A stretch of DNA of 10,281 bases from Actinomycetes bacterium. GTDB taxonomy: Bacteria; Actinomycetota; Actinomycetes; Actinomycetales; Cellulomonadaceae. Below are positions 1 through 6,557 of the stretch, one piece after another. The stretch lies in contig JAEZBT010000453.1 of the NCBI GenBank assembly GCA_023426865.1, positions 1-10,281 on the forward strand. Reading direction: 5' to 3'. The notes under the pieces are model-generated. The model saw only the letters and a list, made by a program, of their open reading frames with translations, did no database searches and was not told the origin of the DNA. Position 1 is the first letter of the stretch; each line of letters begins with the position of its first letter. The translations under genes and the position numbers were made by a program.

Positions 1-846
1 GTCCACGACCACGCCGGCAAGCTCGTCGTCCGTCACGCTCGCACCGGACCTCTCCGCGGTCGGGTCCGCGACCGCCGCTGCCCCGGGGACCGCCGCGACG
101 AGCGCGTCCCGCAGGTCGGCGGCGGCGACGGGGGTGCCGTCGGGCCGTTCGACCGCCACCCGGTAGTGCCGGCCCGCCCGGGCGGCGCGCAGGTCGCCGG
201 CGTCGCCCGCCGCGACCACGCGCCCCTCGTGGATGATGACGACGTCGTCGCAGAGCCGCTCGACGAGCTCGAGCTGGTGCGACGAGAACAACACGGGGAC
301 GCCGGCCTCCGCGTGCGCGCGCAGCAGGGCGCCCATCGCGTCGATCGCGAGCGGGTCGAGGCCCGAGAACGGCTCGTCGAGCACGAGCGCGATCGGGTCG
401 TGCACGAGCGCCGCGGCCACCTGGACACGCTGCTGGTTGCCGAACGACAGGGTCTGGAGGTGGTCGTCGGCACGCTCGGCCAGCCCGAGCTCCTCGAGCA
501 GCTCGTGGGTGCGCCGCCGCGCGGTCGCCAGATCGAGCCCGTGCACGCGGCCGAGGTAGACGAGCTGGTCGGCGACCTTCATCTTCGGGTAGAGGCCGCG
601 CTCCTCGGGCATGTAGCCGAAGCGGGCCCGCACCGGCAGCGTCAGCGGGCGACCGCCCAGCTCCACGCGCCCGGCGTCCGGCGCGAGCACGCCGAGGATG
701 ATCCGCATCGCCGTCGTCTTGCCGGCCCCGTTCGCGCCGATGAAGCCCGTCGTGCGCCCCGGCCGCACGGAGAAGCTCACGTCGTCGAGCGCCACGTGCT
801 CGCCGAACGCCCGGCTCACCCCGACGAGCCTCAGCTCCCTGTCCAC
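1..846 (-). CDS. ABC-2 type exporter ATP-binding protein (3' end beyond window)
   Basis: This is the ATPase subunit of an ABC exporter of the NatA/DrrA type. It would power a membrane permease probably encoded next, beyond the left edge. The 282 visible residues contain the Walker A motif GANGAGKTT (37-45), the signature LSFGNQQR (133-140), Walker B and D-loop ALVLDEPFSGLDP (153-165) and the switch His in FSSHQ (H190). The GNQQ form of the signature is common in NatA-like ATPases. After about residue 210 comes a DUF4162-like C-terminal tail, still open at base 1; the family is usually about 300 residues, so little is missing. The GTG start at 846 has GGGAAGGG five bases upstream and begins right before the first beta strand. 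It is divergent from the DedA gene. A TAGGGT hexamer at 926-931 on the minus strand could be its -10 box, leaving a leader of roughly 70 nt. The substrate cannot be read from the sequence. Confidence 0.93.
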   Translation of the reverse strand, partial: MDRELRLVGVSRAFGEHVALDDVSFSVRPGRTTGFIGANGAGKTTAMRIILGVLAPDAGRVELGGRPLTLPVRARFGYMPEERGLYPKMKVADQLVYLGRVHGLDLATARRRTHELLEELGLAERADDHLQTLSFGNQQRVQVAAALVHDPIALVLDEPFSGLDPLAIDAMGALLRAHAEAGVPVLFSSHQLELVERLCDDVVIIHEGRVVAAGDAGDLRAARAGRHYRVAVERPDGTPVAAADLRDALVAAVPGAAAVADPTAERSGASVTDDELAGVVVD

Positions 847-851
847 GCGCG

Positions 852-859
852 CCCTTCCC
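852..859 (-). promoter_or_regulatory. Shine-Dalgarno of the ABC ATPase gene
   Basis: GGGAAGGG on the minus strand lies five bases before the GTG at 846. It decides this start for a gene without an ATG. Confidence 0.6.
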
Positions 860-885
860 GCTGGTCGTCCCGCTGGTCGTCCCGC
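857..885. repeat. 12-bp tandem repeat, about 2.4 copies
   Basis: The unit CCCGCTGGTCGT occurs at 857-868 and 869-880 and continues for five more bases. It lies in the leader region of the ABC ATPase gene, and its first bases overlap that gene's Shine-Dalgarno. It is probably replication slippage; no function is implied. Confidence 0.7.
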
Positions 886-967
886 ACACACCGACGCGCC
901 GGGGGCACCCGGCCGTCCCCCCGGAACCCTACCGACGCGTTCGGCACCGGCACGGGACCCTCACGAC

Positions 968-994
968 CTCGCCACCTTCGCCCCTCCTGGCGAG
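968..994. promoter_or_regulatory. Inverted repeat upstream of the DedA promoter
   Basis: Perfect 7-bp arms CTCGCCA (968-974) and TGGCGAG (988-994) flank a 13-base spacer. The repeat ends 24 bp before the TACCCT hexamer, next to the expected -35 region, so it could be an operator. A chance dyad in GC-rich DNA is also possible. Confidence 0.3.
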
Positions 995-1018
995 GCGGCT
1001 CCGTGCCACAGCGCCCCG

Positions 1019-1024
1019 TACCCT
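1019..1024 (+). promoter_or_regulatory. -10 box (TACCCT), probable leaderless start of the DedA gene
   Basis: TACCCT matches the actinobacterial TANNNT pattern and ends six bases before the GTG at 1031. Transcription would then begin at or next to the start codon. No clear -35 box is visible. Confidence 0.55.
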
Positions 1025-1030
1025 GGGTGG

Positions 1031-1753
1031 GTGACCCCCCTGCTGGAGACCCTCGTCGCGCACGGCCCGGTGCCGGCCCTCGGCCCGGATTGGCTCGACG
1101 CCGAGAACCTCATCTCGTCGTTCGGCTCCTACGCGCTCATCGGCGTCGTGCTCGTGGTGTTCATCGAGACGGGCCTGCTGTTCCCGTTCCTGCCCGGCGA
1201 CTCGCTGCTGTTCACGGCGGGCATGCTCATCGCGCACGACGAGATCGGCGTCCCCCTGTGGGTGATGTGCCTGGCGCTCTTCGCCGCGGCCTTCCTGGGT
1301 GACCAGACCGCGTACGTCATCGGGCGCAAGGCGGGGCCCAAGCTCTTCAACCGGCCCGACTCGCGGTTCTTCAAGCAGCAGTACATCGACCAGACGTACG
1401 CCTACTTCGACAAGTACGGCGGCCGGACGATCATCATCGCGAGGTTCGTGCCGTTCGTGCGGACCTACGCCCCGGTGGCGGCCGGCGTCGGGAGGATGAA
1501 CTACCGGCACTTCGTCTCGTTCAACGTGATCGGCGCGTTCCTGTGGGGCGTCGGCGTCACGGTGCTCGGCTACCTGCTCGGCAACGTCACGTTCATCAAG
1601 GACAACATCGAGCTCATCGCGGTCGGCATCGTGGCCGTGTCGGTGATCCCGATCGTCGTCGAGGTGCTCCGCCAGCGAAGCAAGGCCCGCGACGAGCGGT
1701 ACGACGAGCCCGCCGAGCGCGAGCGCGTCGCGTCGGACGACATCGAGGGCTGA
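1031..1753 (+). CDS. DedA-family membrane protein
   Basis: This 240-residue polytopic membrane protein belongs to the DedA/SNARE-associated family. Members are implicated in recycling undecaprenyl-phosphate or other lipids across the membrane and in membrane homeostasis. Family marks are FIETGLLFPFLPGDSLL (44-60, acidic E46), LGDQTAYVIGRKAG (89-102) and a YGGRTIIIARFVPFVRTYAPVAAG stretch (129-152). The last carries the conserved arginines and prolines of the re-entrant half (R138, P141, R144). Hydrophobic segments lie near 33-66, 76-98, 160-187 and 195-213. The C-terminal tail (214-240) is charged and cytoplasmic in appearance. The reading frame is open well upstream, but GTG at 1031 is chosen because homology begins shortly after it and TACCCT sits six bases before it. 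It is divergent from the ABC gene and convergent with the phzF-like gene. Confidence 0.93.
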   Translation: MTPLLETLVAHGPVPALGPDWLDAENLISSFGSYALIGVVLVVFIETGLLFPFLPGDSLLFTAGMLIAHDEIGVPLWVMCLALFAAAFLGDQTAYVIGRKAGPKLFNRPDSRFFKQQYIDQTYAYFDKYGGRTIIIARFVPFVRTYAPVAAGVGRMNYRHFVSFNVIGAFLWGVGVTVLGYLLGNVTFIKDNIELIAVGIVAVSVIPIVVEVLRQRSKARDERYDEPAERERVASDDIEG

Positions 1754-1803
1754 GCCCTTCCCCGCGGCGCGCCGTCGGGCAGGTCCCCGGCCGGCCGGCG
1801 CCG

Positions 1804-2700
1804 TCAGGCGAGGTACACCCCGTCGATGCGCACGGTCGCGCTGCCCCCGAACTCGACGACGCCGCCGGGCGCCCGTAGGTGGACGGCGTTGAAGACGCGG
1901 TCCGCGCCACCCTGCTCGACCCTGCCCGGAGAGCCGTCCCAGAGGCCGTTGCCGAGCAGGTAGTACGCGAGCGCGCTGTTCCCCGAGCCCGTCGCCGGGT
2001 CCTCGAGGTAGCCGAACCGCGGGGCGAACACCCGCGTGTGCGCGAGGTTGCCGGGCGTGGCCACCTCCCGCGAGAAGGCGAGCACGATGTCGACGTCGTG
2101 CGCGAGGCAGAACGCGCGCAGGGCGGGCTCGTCGGGACGCAGGGCGACCTCCGTCGCGAGCGTGCCGACCGGGACCAGGAGCGTGCGCAGCCCTGCGTCG
2201 ATCACGTCGATCGGCAGCGCGCCGTCCAGCTCGCCGACCGCCATGCCCAGCGCGGCCGCGACGGCGTCCGGCCCGAGGGCGGTGCCCAGCCGCACCGGCG
2301 CGGGCGCGGTGATGAAGACGGCGTCGTCCTCGCGGATCCGGTTGCGCAGCGTCAGGGTCCCCTTGCGGCGGGTCCGCAGCGTGACCTCGTCCTGCGCCAG
2401 GAGCGCCGGGGTGTCCCGGATCAGCGAGTACAGGCACGCGATCGTGCCGTGCCCGCAGAAGTCCACCTCGCACTCGGACGACCAGAACGTCAGGCCGACC
2501 GCACCGTCGTCCTCCCTCGTGGCGTACACGACCTCGGAGACGAACCCCTGGTGCTCGCGGGCGATGGCGAGCATCCGGTCGTCGTCCAGGTCCTGGCCGG
2601 GCCCGAGGTACAGGCAGGCGGCGGGGTTACCCGCCGAACCGGACGCCGTGAACGCGTCGATCTTCTGGTAGCGGATCGCGGTCGGCTCGTCCTGGGCCAT
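1804..2700 (-). CDS. PhzF-family isomerase/epimerase-like protein
   Basis: This 298-residue protein has the PhzF/diaminopimelate-epimerase-like fold, two similar halves with the active site between them. Family marks are GNPAACLYL (24-32), GFVSEVVY (52-59) whose E56 matches the catalytic glutamate, CEVDFCGHGTIA (77-88), and RVFAPRFGYLEDPATGSG ending near residue 240. PhzF itself isomerises a phenazine precursor, but most members have unknown substrates and no phenazine genes are nearby, so a metabolic role should not be assumed. The frame opens further upstream, but the ATG at 2700 is chosen for its AGGAGGT seven bases ahead and because MAQDEPTAIRYQKIDAF is the normal N-terminus. It is transcribed divergently from the YwiC-like gene. 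I see no convincing -10 box, only a weak TAGGAA on the minus strand. Confidence 0.92.
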   Translation of the reverse strand: MAQDEPTAIRYQKIDAFTASGSAGNPAACLYLGPGQDLDDDRMLAIAREHQGFVSEVVYATREDDGAVGLTFWSSECEVDFCGHGTIACLYSLIRDTPALLAQDEVTLRTRRKGTLTLRNRIREDDAVFITAPAPVRLGTALGPDAVAAALGMAVGELDGALPIDVIDAGLRTLLVPVGTLATEVALRPDEPALRAFCLAHDVDIVLAFSREVATPGNLAHTRVFAPRFGYLEDPATGSGNSALAYYLLGNGLWDGSPGRVEQGGADRVFNAVHLRAPGGVVEFGGSATVRIDGVYLA

Positions 2701-2707
2701 GCGCCGG

Positions 2708-2714
2708 ACCTCCT
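2708..2714 (-). promoter_or_regulatory. Shine-Dalgarno of the phzF-like gene
   Basis: AGGAGGT on the minus strand is seven bases before the ATG at 2700. It decides that start over in-frame upstream candidates. Confidence 0.75.
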
Positions 2715-2781
2715 GGCGTCGTGTGTGTCGGGGGTGGGGGACGTCGGACTTCCTACCGCAGGCGGGCCCCGGTTGACCCGG

Positions 2782-2804
2782 ACTTTCCCGTCCCTCGGGA
2801 AGGT
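2782..2804. promoter_or_regulatory. 23-bp dyad in the divergent phzF-like/ywiC-like spacer
   Basis: ACTTTCCCG (2782-2790) and CGGGAAGGT (2796-2804) pair as 9-bp arms with one mismatch around TCCCT. The dyad sits 10 bp upstream of the TAGGCT -10 box at 2815 and covers the expected -35 zone. This is a plausible repressor operator serving one or both divergent genes. No regulator is encoded nearby, so this is inference from symmetry and position. Confidence 0.4.
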
Positions 2805-2814
2805 CCCGACGATC

Positions 2815-2820
2815 TAGGCT
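2815..2820 (+). promoter_or_regulatory. -10 box (TAGGCT), probable leaderless start of the YwiC-like gene
   Basis: TAGGCT fits TANNNT and ends seven bases before the ATG at 2828. No Shine-Dalgarno is present, which fits a leaderless transcript. Confidence 0.6.
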
Positions 2821-2827
2821 GCCGACC

Positions 2828-3649
2828 ATGCCTCCTGCGGTCTCCCCCGGCCCGGCGGCCGACCCGACGGCGCCCCCTCGTCCCACGAAGAAGCGGCGGT
2901 CGCTGCGCCGGTGGGTCCCGAACCAGCACGGCGCGTGGGCGATGCTCGTGCTCCCGCTCGGCGTCGGCGCGATCCGCGGCGAGCTCGGCTGGGTGCACCT
3001 GTGGCTCCTGGTGGCCTGGCTCGTCGCCTACCTGGCGTACTTCGCCACGACCGTGTGGCTGAAGTCCGGACGCAAGGCGCGCTACCTGCTCCCGGTCCAG
3101 GTGTACGGAGGGGTCCTCGCCGTGGCCGGCGGCGGGCTGCTGGTGGCCGAGCCGCAGCTGCTGCGCTGGGGCGTCGTGTTCGCGCCGCTGCTCGCGGCGA
3201 GCCTGGCCTACTCGGCTCGCCGCGCGGAGCGGGCCGTGGCCAACGACGTGCTCACCATCGTCGCGACCAGCCTCATGGCGGTCATCGCCTACGGCCTCGG
3301 TGCCCCAGACGACGGCGCCTGGCTCCCCGGCGCCGGACAGGCGCCGGGCTGGGCGCTGGCGGCTGCGTCGGCGGCCTACCTCGTCGGCACCGCGCTGTAC
3401 GTGAAGACGATGATCCGGGAGCGCGGCAACCATGCGATGTACGTGGCGTCGGTCACCTACCACCTCGCCGTCGCGGCGGCGTTCGCGTGGTGGCTGCCGT
3501 TCGTCGGCGCCTTCCTCGCGGTGATGGCCGTGCGCGCGGTCCTGGTGCCCCGGCACTGGCCGAGGGCCCGCCCGGCCGCCATCGGCGCCGCGGAAATCGT
3601 GTGCACCGTGGCCCTCGCCGCGATCCTCCTGGCGCTGCCCCTCGTCTGA
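2828..3649 (+). CDS. YwiC-like polytopic membrane protein
   Basis: This 273-residue integral membrane protein belongs to the YwiC-like family, whose biochemical role is unknown. A proline-rich, basic cytoplasmic-looking N-terminus (1-28) leads into the family mark WVPNQHGAWAM (29-39). Two further conserved blocks are ARRAERAVANDVLT (130-143) and GTALYVKTMIRERGN (187-201). Both are rich in Arg/Lys and Asn-Asp and lie between hydrophobic segments, suggesting a polar site at the membrane face. I count about eight hydrophobic stretches between residues 36 and 272. The ATG follows a TAGGCT hexamer by seven bases and has no Shine-Dalgarno. It is divergent from the phzF-like gene and convergent with lemA, with only 22 bp between the stop codons. 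The substrate is unknown. Confidence 0.88.
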   Translation: MPPAVSPGPAADPTAPPRPTKKRRSLRRWVPNQHGAWAMLVLPLGVGAIRGELGWVHLWLLVAWLVAYLAYFATTVWLKSGRKARYLLPVQVYGGVLAVAGGGLLVAEPQLLRWGVVFAPLLAASLAYSARRAERAVANDVLTIVATSLMAVIAYGLGAPDDGAWLPGAGQAPGWALAAASAAYLVGTALYVKTMIRERGNHAMYVASVTYHLAVAAAFAWWLPFVGAFLAVMAVRAVLVPRHWPRARPAAIGAAEIVCTVALAAILLALPLV

Positions 3650-3671
3650 GGCGACGGGTCGGCGGGCCGCG

Positions 3672-4256
3672 TCAGGCGCCCGCGGTCCCGAAGTCGACGG
3701 TCGGGACGGCGCGGACGGCCGGGTCCTCGGCCTCGAAGTACTCGGCCCGGACGAAGCCGAACCAGCGGGCGATGATGTTCGACGGGAACGACTCGACCTT
3801 GGTGTTCAGCTGGCGCACGTTGGCGTTGTAGAACCGGCGGCCGGCCGCGATGCGGTCCTCGGTGTTGGTCAGCTCGGCCTGCAGCGCGAGGAAGTTCTCC
3901 GCCGCACGCAGCTGCGGGTACGCCTCCGCGACGGCGAAGAGCCGGCCGAGGGCCGCCGTCAGCTGGTTCTCCTGGACGGCCTGCGCCGCAGGGCTCGACC
4001 CGGGCGCCGCCGCCGCCGCGCGCGCGGCCGTGACCTCCTCGAACACGGCGCGCTCGTGCGCCGCGTAGCCCTTGACCGTCTCGACCAGGTTCGGGATCAG
4101 GTCGTGCCGACGGTGCAGCTCGACGTCGATCTGGCGCCACGCCTCCTGCACGAGGTTCCGCAGCCGGACGAACCCGTTGTAGGTCGCGACACCCCAGATG
4201 AGGCCGATGACGGCCACACCGAGGAGAACGAGCAGGATGATGCCGACCAGGTCCAC
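3672..4256 (-). CDS. lemA: LemA-family membrane-anchored protein
   Basis: This 194-residue LemA protein has one N-terminal membrane helix (3-24) followed by a long helical, coiled-coil-like domain. Signatures are YNGFVRLRNLVQEAWRQID (26-44), the RRHDLIPNLVETVKGYAAHE block just after it, and a C-terminal block with NTEDRIAAGRRFYN and FPSNIIARWFGF. Length and order are typical of the family. The biochemical role is unsettled; LemA proteins are envelope proteins often encoded with DUF3137 or TPM-domain proteins. That matters here because four DUF3137-like genes lie immediately upstream on the same strand. The GTG at 4256 is chosen because GGAGG lies five bases before it and no better start exists. 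A TACGAT at 4284-4289 may give it its own promoter, and a hairpin separates it from gene A, so it may not depend on the upstream operon. Confidence 0.93.
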   Translation of the reverse strand: MDLVGIILLVLLGVAVIGLIWGVATYNGFVRLRNLVQEAWRQIDVELHRRHDLIPNLVETVKGYAAHERAVFEEVTAARAAAAAPGSSPAAQAVQENQLTAALGRLFAVAEAYPQLRAAENFLALQAELTNTEDRIAAGRRFYNANVRQLNTKVESFPSNIIARWFGFVRAEYFEAEDPAVRAVPTVDFGTAGA

Positions 4257-4261
4257 GAAGT

Positions 4262-4266
4262 CCTCC
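4262..4266 (-). promoter_or_regulatory. Shine-Dalgarno of lemA
   Basis: GGAGG on the minus strand is five bases before the GTG at 4256 and supports this non-ATG start. Confidence 0.7.
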
Positions 4267-4283
4267 AGGTGAGAGTCGATGCG

Positions 4284-4289
4284 ATCGTA
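4284..4289 (-). promoter_or_regulatory. Candidate -10 box (TACGAT) for lemA
   Basis: TACGAT fits TANNNT and would give a leader of about 20 nt that contains the GGAGG. The -35 region is not recognisable, so this stays tentative. Confidence 0.35.
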
Positions 4290-4310
4290 GCCACGCGGAC
4301 GTGGCCGGGA

Positions 4311-4335
4311 CCGGGACGATCGGGTGACGTCCCGG
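4311..4335 (-). terminator. Candidate terminator hairpin after gene A
   Basis: CCGGGAC (4311-4317) and GTCCCGG (4329-4335) form a perfect 7-bp stem with an 11-base loop, starting two bases after the stop codon of gene A. There is no U-tract, which is common in high-GC actinobacteria. It may end or attenuate the pyrE-D-C-B-A transcript before lemA. Confidence 0.4.
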
Positions 4336-4337
4336 CG

Positions 4338-5066
4338 TCATCCCGGCGCCCCCCCGGGGTCGTAACCGTGGTCCTGCCAGACGTACCGGGGCACGGAGTC
4401 GATCACGTCCGAGAGGAGCGCGAGACGCCCGGCGATCCGGTCCGGGTCGGTGGGGCCGACCGCCCAGCTCACGATGTCGGTGCCCGTGATCATCAGGCGC
4501 GACCCGAGCACATCGGGCCGCATGAGCAGCTGCATCAGGCGTGGGTGGATGACGTCGTGGGCGAAGACGGGGCTCGCGGACTCGACGCGCCAGGCGCGGT
4601 TGAAGTCATCGGACTCGAAGTCGATGTCACGGTGGCCGGCGGCATTCCGGGCGACGCGGACGGCGGCGCTGTCGGGCTGCAGCTCGAGCCTCGGCAGGCT
4701 CGCCGGGAGCGGCAGCGCGAGGACGTGCCACGTGTACAGGGCCTCGTCGTCCCCGGCCGCAGTTGTGTACGCATAGGTGAAGGACAGCGCGGGGCGCCCG
4801 GCCCAGGTCCCCACCAGCACGTCGCTCACCGTGCGCGACCAGCCGATCCCGAACGGTCCCCCCTCCCACCGCTGCGCCAGGCTCGGGTCCGCGCCGACGC
4901 GCGTCCACCCCGACACCCGGATCCACTCCTGGAGGCGGCGACGGAGAGCCTGGCCCTGACTGCGGGCGGCGAGGTTCCGGACGAAGGCCCGGAGGACGAC
5001 GATCGCGAGCACGAGCATCGCGAGCGCGTACCCCAGCACGAACACGACCATCGTGTCGACGCTCAC
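4338..5066 (-). CDS. DUF3137-like membrane-anchored protein, paralog A
   Basis: This 242-residue protein of unknown function is the last of four tandem paralogs. One N-terminal membrane helix (about 6-26) is followed by a basic linker and a soluble domain. The domain starts at SGWTRVG (52-58) and contains GRPALSFTYAY (90-100), WHVLALPLPASLP (113-125), the core DFESDDFNRAWRV (149-161), AHDVIHPRLM (169-178), and the terminal PRYVWQDHGYDPG (226-238). The core pattern resembles DUF3137, judged by eye. A is the most diverged of the three short copies: it has MQLLM where B and C have MERLL/MERLM, and its segment 132-147 is unlike theirs. The GTG at 5066 shares GTGA with the stop of B, and AGGAGG at 5076-5081 lies nine bases ahead. 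This implies translational coupling. Confidence 0.85.
   Translation of the reverse strand: MSVDTMVVFVLGYALAMLVLAIVVLRAFVRNLAARSQGQALRRRLQEWIRVSGWTRVGADPSLAQRWEGGPFGIGWSRTVSDVLVGTWAGRPALSFTYAYTTAAGDDEALYTWHVLALPLPASLPRLELQPDSAAVRVARNAAGHRDIDFESDDFNRAWRVESASPVFAHDVIHPRLMQLLMRPDVLGSRLMITGTDIVSWAVGPTDPDRIAGRLALLSDVIDSVPRYVWQDHGYDPGGAPG
4357..4406 (-). repeat. 50-bp direct repeat, copy in gene A
   Basis: This segment encodes the terminal signature and the residues just before it in A. It matches 5094-5143 in gene B at 48 of 50 bases; only two transitions differ. The matching segment in C (5813-5862) is identical to the A copy at 42 of 50. Shared coding constraint contributes, but synonymous identity this high suggests recent duplication or gene conversion between A and B. 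Confidence 0.8.
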
Positions 5067-5767
5067 CCCGACACCCCTCCTGCGATCCCACCCGGGTCGT
5101 AGCCGTGGTCCTGCCAGACGTATCGGGGCACGGAGTCGATCACGGCCGCCAGGAGGGCGAGCCGGCTCGTGATCCCCGCGGTCTGGGTGGGCCCGGCCGC
5201 CCAGCTCAGGATGTCGGTGCCCGCGATGTGCAGCCGGGCACCGCGGGCGTCGGGCGCCAGGAGCCGCTCCATGAGCCGCGGGTGGACGACGTCGTGCGCG
5301 AACCTCGGGTCCGCGGCGGTGACGCGCCAGGCGCGGTTGAAGTCCTCGGACTCGAACTGGATGTCCTCGGCGCCGAGCATCGTGAGGAGCTTCGACCCGA
5401 GCCCGTCCGGGGTCAGCTCGAGGTCGGGCAGCAGGGCGGGCAGCGGCAGCGCCAGCACGTGGAAGTGATGGGTGCTCTGGCTCTTCCCCGAGCCCGTCAC
5501 GTACGAGTAGGTGAACGACACGACCGGCCGCTCGCTCCACCGGCCGACCATCACCTCCGTCGCCTTCCGCGACCGGCCGGTGCCGAACGGCGCGCCCCGC
5601 CACCGGTCCACCAGCGACGGATCGGACCCGACGAACGTCCAGCCCGACGCCGCGGCCCACGCCCGCAATTGCCTGCCGCGTCGCGCCTGGTACCAGAACG
5701 TCGCGACGACCACGCCCGGCACGAACACGAGCCAGAGGAGGACCACGAGCGCGATGTCGAAGCTCAT
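5063..5767 (-). CDS. DUF3137-like membrane-anchored protein, paralog B
   Basis: This 234-residue protein has one N-terminal membrane helix (about 5-25) and then the same soluble domain as its neighbours. The blocks are LRAWAAASGWTFVG (34-47), PVVSFTYSYV (81-90), HVLALPLPALLPDLELTPDG (103-122), IQFESEDFNRAWRV (136-149), FAHDVVHPRLMERLL (156-170), TDILSW (184-189) and PRYVWQDHGYDPG (214-226). Ungapped hand comparison with paralog C from the LRAW block to DPG gives about 128 identities in 193, so B and C are the closest pair. The ATG at 5767 overlaps the stop of C as ATGA, with only a weak AGGG ahead, so translation probably depends on coupling. The function is unknown. A helix plus a domain without obvious catalytic triads fits an envelope scaffold or interaction role, but that is inference. 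Confidence 0.85.
   Translation of the reverse strand: MSFDIALVVLLWLVFVPGVVVATFWYQARRGRQLRAWAAASGWTFVGSDPSLVDRWRGAPFGTGRSRKATEVMVGRWSERPVVSFTYSYVTGSGKSQSTHHFHVLALPLPALLPDLELTPDGLGSKLLTMLGAEDIQFESEDFNRAWRVTAADPRFAHDVVHPRLMERLLAPDARGARLHIAGTDILSWAAGPTQTAGITSRLALLAAVIDSVPRYVWQDHGYDPGGIAGGVSG
5076..5081 (-). promoter_or_regulatory. Shine-Dalgarno of gene A inside the end of gene B
   Basis: AGGAGG on the minus strand lies within the last codons of B, nine bases before the GTG of A. It supports the overlapping start. Confidence 0.55.
5094..5143 (-). repeat. 50-bp direct repeat, copy in gene B
   Basis: This is the partner of 4357-4406 (48 of 50 bases identical, same orientation, 737 bp apart). Recombination between the two copies would delete one paralog in frame. 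Confidence 0.8.
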
Positions 5768-6495
5768 CTCGGGCCCTGACCCTCGAGCCCGGGCCGGGAG
5801 ACGACCGGGCCCGGGTCGTGGCCGTGGTCCTGCCACACGTACCGCGGCACCGACTCGATGATCGTGGTCATCAGGCCCAGGCGGACGGCGATGCGGTCGA
5901 GGTCGGTGCCACCCTCCGTCCAGGTGAGGATGTCGGTGCCGCCGATCCGCAGACAGACCCCGCGCGCGTCGGGCCGCATCAGCCGCTCCATGAGCCGCGG
6001 GTGCACGACGTCGTGCGCGAACTTGAGGTCCCGGGACTCCACCCGCCAGGCGCGGTTGAACTCCTCGGACTCGAACTGGATGTCCTGGCGGCCGAGCATC
6101 GAGGCCAGCCGCGTCCCGAAGCCCTCCGGCGTGAGCTCGAGCGTGGGCAGGTACGCCGGCAGTGGGAGCGCGACGACGTGGTACGTGGAGGTCGTCTCGT
6201 GGTCATCGGTGCCCGTCCGGAACGAGTAGGTGAACGAGACCGCGGGTCGTCCCGCCCATCGGCCGACCAGGACCTCGCTCGCCGTTCGCGAGTCACCCTT
6301 GCCGAAGGGCTCGCCCTGCCAGCGGTCCACGAGCGAGCGGTCCCGGCCCACGTACGTCCAGCCCGATGCTGCGGCCCAGGCCTTGAGGCGCCCGCCGCGG
6401 CGCAGCCGGAACCAGATCCTGGCGGCGACCACGACCGGCAGGATCACCCACGGGAGCACGAAGAGGGCACGCACCAGGTCACCGTCGATGACCAT
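5764..6495 (-). CDS. DUF3137-like membrane-anchored protein, paralog C
   Basis: This 243-residue protein has an N-terminal membrane helix (about 9-27), a basic RLRRGGRLK linker (30-38), and the shared domain. The blocks are WAAASGWTYVG (40-50), RPAVSFTYSF (83-92), YHVVALPLPAYLPTLELTPEG (105-125), IQFESEEFNRAWRV (139-152), FAHDVVHPRLMERLM (159-173), GTDILTW (186-192) and PRYVWQDHGHDPG (217-229). It ends with a short polar tail. The ATG at 6495 is chosen for GGGAGGAG seven bases ahead and for placing the membrane helix at the N-terminus; a longer in-frame start adds only low-complexity sequence. C is separated from D by 156 bp holding a palindrome and a hairpin, so it could have its own promoter, although no clear -10 box is visible. 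C then leads B and A by 4-base overlaps. Confidence 0.85.
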   Translation of the reverse strand: MVIDGDLVRALFVLPWVILPVVVAARIWFRLRRGGRLKAWAAASGWTYVGRDRSLVDRWQGEPFGKGDSRTASEVLVGRWAGRPAVSFTYSFRTGTDDHETTSTYHVVALPLPAYLPTLELTPEGFGTRLASMLGRQDIQFESEEFNRAWRVESRDLKFAHDVVHPRLMERLMRPDARGVCLRIGGTDILTWTEGGTDLDRIAVRLGLMTTIIESVPRYVWQDHGHDPGPVVSRPGLEGQGPR

Positions 6496-6502
6496 GCCCG
6501 CT

Positions 6503-6510
6503 CTCCTCCC
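6503..6510 (-). promoter_or_regulatory. Shine-Dalgarno of gene C
   Basis: GGGAGGAG on the minus strand is seven bases before the ATG at 6495. It is the strongest ribosome site in the paralog array, consistent with C starting a coupled C-B-A group. Confidence 0.7.
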
Positions 6511-6530
6511 GGCGACCGCCGCGGCCCTGT

Positions 6531-6557
6531 CCGATGCATCGGCGCTCCGGGCGCCGA
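6531..6557. promoter_or_regulatory. Palindrome and overlapping hairpin in the D-C spacer
   Basis: A perfect 12-bp palindrome, CCGATGCATCGG (6531-6542), overlaps a perfect 7-bp stem TCGGCGC/GCGCCGA (6539-6545 and 6551-6557, loop TCCGG). It lies about 36 bp upstream of gene C. It could be an operator or an RNA structure that attenuates or processes the transcript between D and C. Confidence 0.4.

Noticed and set aside
166..1302. Long plus-strand frame over the ABC gene and into the DedA gene
   Set aside because: Its translation is Arg/Ala-rich low-complexity sequence with no family motif. The minus strand here carries all ABC ATPase motifs.
1754..1803. Possible bidirectional terminator between the DedA and phzF-like stop codons (CGGCGC 1765-1770 with GCGCCG 1798-1803; palindrome 1787-1798)
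   Set aside because: The stem is only 6 bp with a 27-base loop and there is no T-run. GC-rich palindromes like these are frequent by chance here.
929..2473. Long minus-strand frame of 514 residues antisense to the DedA gene and running through the phzF-like gene in another frame
   Set aside because: It is a shadow frame typical of high-GC DNA. It contradicts two genes with clear family signatures.
1804..2700. Assigning phenazine biosynthesis to the PhzF-like gene
   Set aside because: No other phz genes are present, and most PhzF-family members act on unknown substrates.
2773..2778. TTGACC as a -35 box for the YwiC-like gene
   Set aside because: It lies 36 bp from the TAGGCT -10 box, about twice the workable spacing.
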